This document shows, piece after piece, positions 50,127 to 52,960 of a stretch of 52,960 nucleotides of DNA. Under the pieces are notes generated by a model. It made no database searches. It worked only from the letters and a program-made list of their open reading frames with translations, and was not told where the DNA came from. The position numbers and the translations under genes were made by a program. The first letter of the stretch is position 1; the number at the start of each line of letters is the position of its first letter. The stretch spans positions 1 through 52,960 of the forward strand of contig CAIZWU010000138.1 of assembly GCA_903936775.1 (NCBI GenBank), written 5' to 3'. The DNA comes from an uncultured bacterium. Its GTDB lineage: Bacteria > Verrucomicrobiota > Verrucomicrobiia > Verrucomicrobiales > V1-33.

Positions 50127-50741
50127 ATGACCCTCTCCATTCCCCCTGGTGACTTTGATGCCTATATTTTCGACTGCGATGGTACGCTGATTGACTCTAT
50201 GCCGCTGCATCTTCACGCGTGGCGGGCGGCGTTGGAGCAGCACGGGTTCCCACCGGAACAGTTCACAGAAAAGATGCATTACGATTACGCAGGGATGCCG
50301 GGTCCTGCCATCGTCTGCCGATTGAATGAAGGGTTCGGCACCGCCCTTATGCCTGAAGCCGTGGAAGCGTCGAAATTGGCGTGGTTTTTGGCGCATCATC
50401 ATAAGATTAAACCAGTCCAGGCGGTAGTGGATATTGCACTGGCCCACGCGGGAAGGAAACCCATGGCGGTCGCATCTGGCAGCGATGCGGAGATTGTGGT
50501 TCAGGGACTGCAAGCCATTGGTATCCTGGAACTGTTTCAGACCATCATTACCCCGGTGGATGTGGCCCGGGGAAAGCCGGCGCCTGACATGTTTCTGCTT
50601 GCGGCAAACCGCATGGGGGTGGCGCCGGAACGGTGCCTCGTCTTTGAGGACGGCCTGCTGGGTATTCAGGCCGCCGAGGCGGCGGGCATGGCCTCGGTTT
50701 TCGTCCCCACGGTTCTGGCGGAAACTGAATTCATCGCATAG
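50127..50741 (+). CDS. HAD-superfamily hydrolase (beta-phosphoglucomutase-like)
   Basis: YIFDCDGTLIDSMPLHLHAWRAAL, AVASGSDAEIV, CLVFEDGLLGIQAAEAAGM. Confidence 0.93.
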   Translation: MTLSIPPGDFDAYIFDCDGTLIDSMPLHLHAWRAALEQHGFPPEQFTEKMHYDYAGMPGPAIVCRLNEGFGTALMPEAVEASKLAWFLAHHHKIKPVQAVVDIALAHAGRKPMAVASGSDAEIVVQGLQAIGILELFQTIITPVDVARGKPAPDMFLLAANRMGVAPERCLVFEDGLLGIQAAEAAGMASVFVPTVLAETEFIA

Positions 50742-51160
50742 GCCAGCTTCCGGAAGCTGAATTTGCTTTGGGGGGAAGCTGGAGGATCAGGATTGCCTTC
50801 AAGGAAAGTGTGAAGCAGGGCGTAGTTTTTTGTGTTCGACTTGAACCAGGCCGAGAAAAGATCTCCAGCCACTGGGATGGCCCCCACGCTTGCGTTAAGC
50901 AAAATGTTGCCTCCGATGCGCACCATTAATCGGCCGGGCACCCGCCGGCGCAGGGCTTCCGCCAAAATCAGCCCACCCATGAAGGTGGAGATGGCATCAC
51001 CAACACCAGGGATGAGTCCGATGATAGGATCAAGACCGATCCGGGCGGTGGTGCCGGGGATCTTCAGGGAAGTATCAAGAACATGGGCGATCCGGCGCGA
51101 CCAGACACTGGCCCCCGGGCCAGTCAGGGGATCGGAGGGAGCCGGAGAGACAGTAGTCAT
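50666..51160 (-). CDS. DUF4112-like small membrane protein
   Basis: LDTSLKIPGTTARIGLDPIIGLIPGVGDAISTFMGGLILAEALRRRVPGRLMVRIGGNILLNASVGAIPVAGDLFSAWFKSNTKNY. Confidence 0.85.
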   Translation of the reverse strand: MTTVSPAPSDPLTGPGASVWSRRIAHVLDTSLKIPGTTARIGLDPIIGLIPGVGDAISTFMGGLILAEALRRRVPGRLMVRIGGNILLNASVGAIPVAGDLFSAWFKSNTKNYALLHTFLEGNPDPPASPQSKFSFRKLAYAMNSVSARTVGTKTEAMPAASAA

Positions 51161-52692
51161 TACGGGATGAGGGCGGCAGCAGCCGCAGCATCTGCTTCGG
51201 CCTTCAGCCGGTCTTTGACAACAGGGCGTGCTGCCGCCACCAACAAGGGGCAGGCATCGGTGCAGAGCAGGGGCATGGAGGGAACGGCCGGGTCTGCCGG
51301 ACTGGAACACAAAGCCTTCTCCGCGGGCAAAGTGGTCCAAGGGGTTTGCTTATCCCACGTCCACTGAATCCTGCGGAGACAATTTCCATCATGACAGGTG
51401 GCAGCCACCAGGGATTGCGCCTCGTCTTCCCGCAAAAGGCCGGTGATGCGGTACATACCAGTTTGCCGGCCCAAGGTTTCCTTGAGCGTATGCGGGGGAA
51501 TCCGGCCACCCAGAAAGCGCATCCAGTTTGCCACTGTGGCTGGATAGAGGTAGTCAAGGGCTTCCAATAGGCTGGCGTTGGTTGTTAAGAAAAGCTCCCA
51601 GCCTTGTTTGAGGGTGGGGGCGCTTTTGAGGGGCCGGAACGCCCCGGAGGCATCATGGCGGGCGATCTCCCGGGCTTCAGCCGGCGAACGGAAACTGGCC
51701 AGGTCACCAGTGCCGGCGGCCGCTTCATCCACCTGATGAAAAAGACGCCAGCCGCCCGATTCCGGACGGACCATGACCTGGCCAATCTGACGGCCGCCTT
51801 GGTTGATCCAATCGATGAGTTTTTCCGGGAGAGTCCCTGACGCGACGGTTTGGGACAAGGCCGGGGATGGATGATCCAAATCAAAGGCTTCCACTTGGTC
51901 CAGAATCACCTCAGCCAGCATCGGTTCGGTGCCGATGGCGCTGCTGTAGTAGAGCTTCCGGCCACGCAGGGAGTGGGGATTCTGCTTGAAAACCGACATT
52001 TGACTGGCAGCAGGTGTGATCTCCTCCTCAATTCCCAGCAGCACGGGAATATCCTGGAAACTATGCAGCCCGTCTGCGATGAAAAATGGCACCACGATAA
52101 CATGGGGCGCTGTTGTCATCTTGTCCCATTCATTCACCAGCGGCGGTTCCTCCATGTAAGCATCCAGCACTTCCGCAAAACCTGCGCCGGATGCTTTGAT
52201 GAGGTCGACCTGGTCTTTGATGGCCTTGGTGGAATTCTCATTAAGCCCGGTCCCGTGACCGACAATGATCAGCGCACTTTCCGCTCTGGGAACTCCCGGG
52301 GCTACTTCTGCGGCGCGCGCCAGCAGGAGCCGGGTCATGGAAGGATGCAGTCCCACCGGTTCGCAATAGTGGATCTGCCGCTCGGGGCCTCCGGCGAACA
52401 GGGGAGGCAGCACGGTAGTCCGGCCGCTGAGGCCGAGTTCGCGGGGGATGACTTGCTGCGTAAAATAACCTTCACTGATAAAATTGGGCACCACATAAAC
52501 TTCTGGACTGTCCACCATGCGCAGCACTTCCCGCATCGAGGGTTCCTCTTTCCAAAAAGCGCAGACAACCTCCCCAAAAACCCCGCCCTGCCGTATGGTC
52601 TCGGCGTGATCCATGGTGGGAGTGGATGAGTCGGGATTCAAGGTCGACCCGTGACCGATCAGAACGAGGGCGCTGTGTGGTTTTACCTGCAT
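51160..52692 (-). CDS. CbiX-type chelatase with two chelatase domains and a DR2241-like C-terminal region
   Basis: ALVLIGHGSTLNPDSS and ALIIVGHGTGLNENSTKAI mark two CbiX domains; C-terminal cysteines ATCHDGNC...LCTDACPLL. Confidence 0.85.
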   Translation of the reverse strand: MQVKPHSALVLIGHGSTLNPDSSTPTMDHAETIRQGGVFGEVVCAFWKEEPSMREVLRMVDSPEVYVVPNFISEGYFTQQVIPRELGLSGRTTVLPPLFAGGPERQIHYCEPVGLHPSMTRLLLARAAEVAPGVPRAESALIIVGHGTGLNENSTKAIKDQVDLIKASGAGFAEVLDAYMEEPPLVNEWDKMTTAPHVIVVPFFIADGLHSFQDIPVLLGIEEEITPAASQMSVFKQNPHSLRGRKLYYSSAIGTEPMLAEVILDQVEAFDLDHPSPALSQTVASGTLPEKLIDWINQGGRQIGQVMVRPESGGWRLFHQVDEAAAGTGDLASFRSPAEAREIARHDASGAFRPLKSAPTLKQGWELFLTTNASLLEALDYLYPATVANWMRFLGGRIPPHTLKETLGRQTGMYRITGLLREDEAQSLVAATCHDGNCLRRIQWTWDKQTPWTTLPAEKALCSSPADPAVPSMPLLCTDACPLLVAAARPVVKDRLKAEADAAAAAALIP

Positions 52693-52842
52693 AGTTGATC
52701 AGAAACGCCGCTCAGCTCCCTGAGGGCAACCGGAACACGTCGAATCTTTGAGCGGAGTCAAGTTCTGTCACCTTCGGCTATCGGGGAATGATGGACAGGG
52801 AAAGCCTGCCTTCACTCCAGCGCGTTGCTGCCAAGCCCCCTC

Positions 52843-52874
52843 TTGACATATGCCTGCCTTCAAGCACTTATGAT
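52843..52874 (+). promoter_or_regulatory. Possible tRNA promoter
   Basis: TTGACA (52843-52848) and TATGAT (52869-52874) about 10 nt before the mature tRNA. The 20-nt spacer is longer than optimal. Confidence 0.4.
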
Positions 52875-52884
52875 TCTCATTCCT

Positions 52885-52959
52885 GCCGGTGTAGCTCAGT
52901 GGTAGAGCAGCGCATTCGTAATGCGCGGGTCAGCGGTTCAAGTCCGCTCACCGGCTCCA
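52885..52959 (+). tRNA. tRNA-Thr (anticodon CGT), CCA encoded
   Basis: Cloverleaf: GCCGGTG/CACCGGC acceptor, GCTC/GAGC D-stem, GCGCA-TTCGTAA-TGCGC anticodon arm, AGCGG-TTCAAGT-CCGCT T-arm, T + CCA. Confidence 0.96.
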
Positions 52960-52960
52960 C

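Noticed and set aside
52693-52850. Cobalamin riboswitch upstream of the CbiX gene
   Set aside because: No convincing B12-box (GCCACTG-type) sequence on the coding strand.

Overview
The window is a 53 kb GC-rich bacterial chromosome segment, most likely from a Verrucomicrobiota/PVC-group organism. That placement is an inference from the PVC-type heme-binding protein, the style of the secreted proteins and the SD-poor leaders. It is mostly housekeeping DNA: secDF (5' truncated), trpD, rpsO-pnp, rpsA, thiE, dnaA, acs, cobA-hemD, hisI, sdhCAB, rho, yebC, a two-domain CbiX chelatase and a tRNA-Thr(CGT). Accessory genes are interspersed. I saw no CRISPR array, prophage, integrase or IS transposase. 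The observations most worth follow-up are: (1) a three-gene cluster (9757-13767) whose central protein joins a receiver-like domain, a Ser/Thr-kinase-like domain and an FGE-like domain, each lacking its hallmark catalytic residues; (2) a REP-like imperfect palindrome with a decayed direct half-copy (8859-8957); (3) a Rho factor whose N-terminus is a long low-complexity, histone-H1-like extension; (4) a minus-strand cluster of a soluble Cache/PAS-like/LuxR regulator, OpgG and a GT4 glycosyltransferase, with no OpgH in the window; (5) a CarH-like MerR-B12 regulator with an intact W-x9-EH motif; (6) a dnaA-acs intergenic region with a G-quadruplex-capable tract and AT-rich palindromes; (7) a structured rpsO-pnp intergenic region; (8) an orphan 694-aa P-loop ATPase. 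All calls were made by reading the sequence and supplied translations. No database search or folding program was run.
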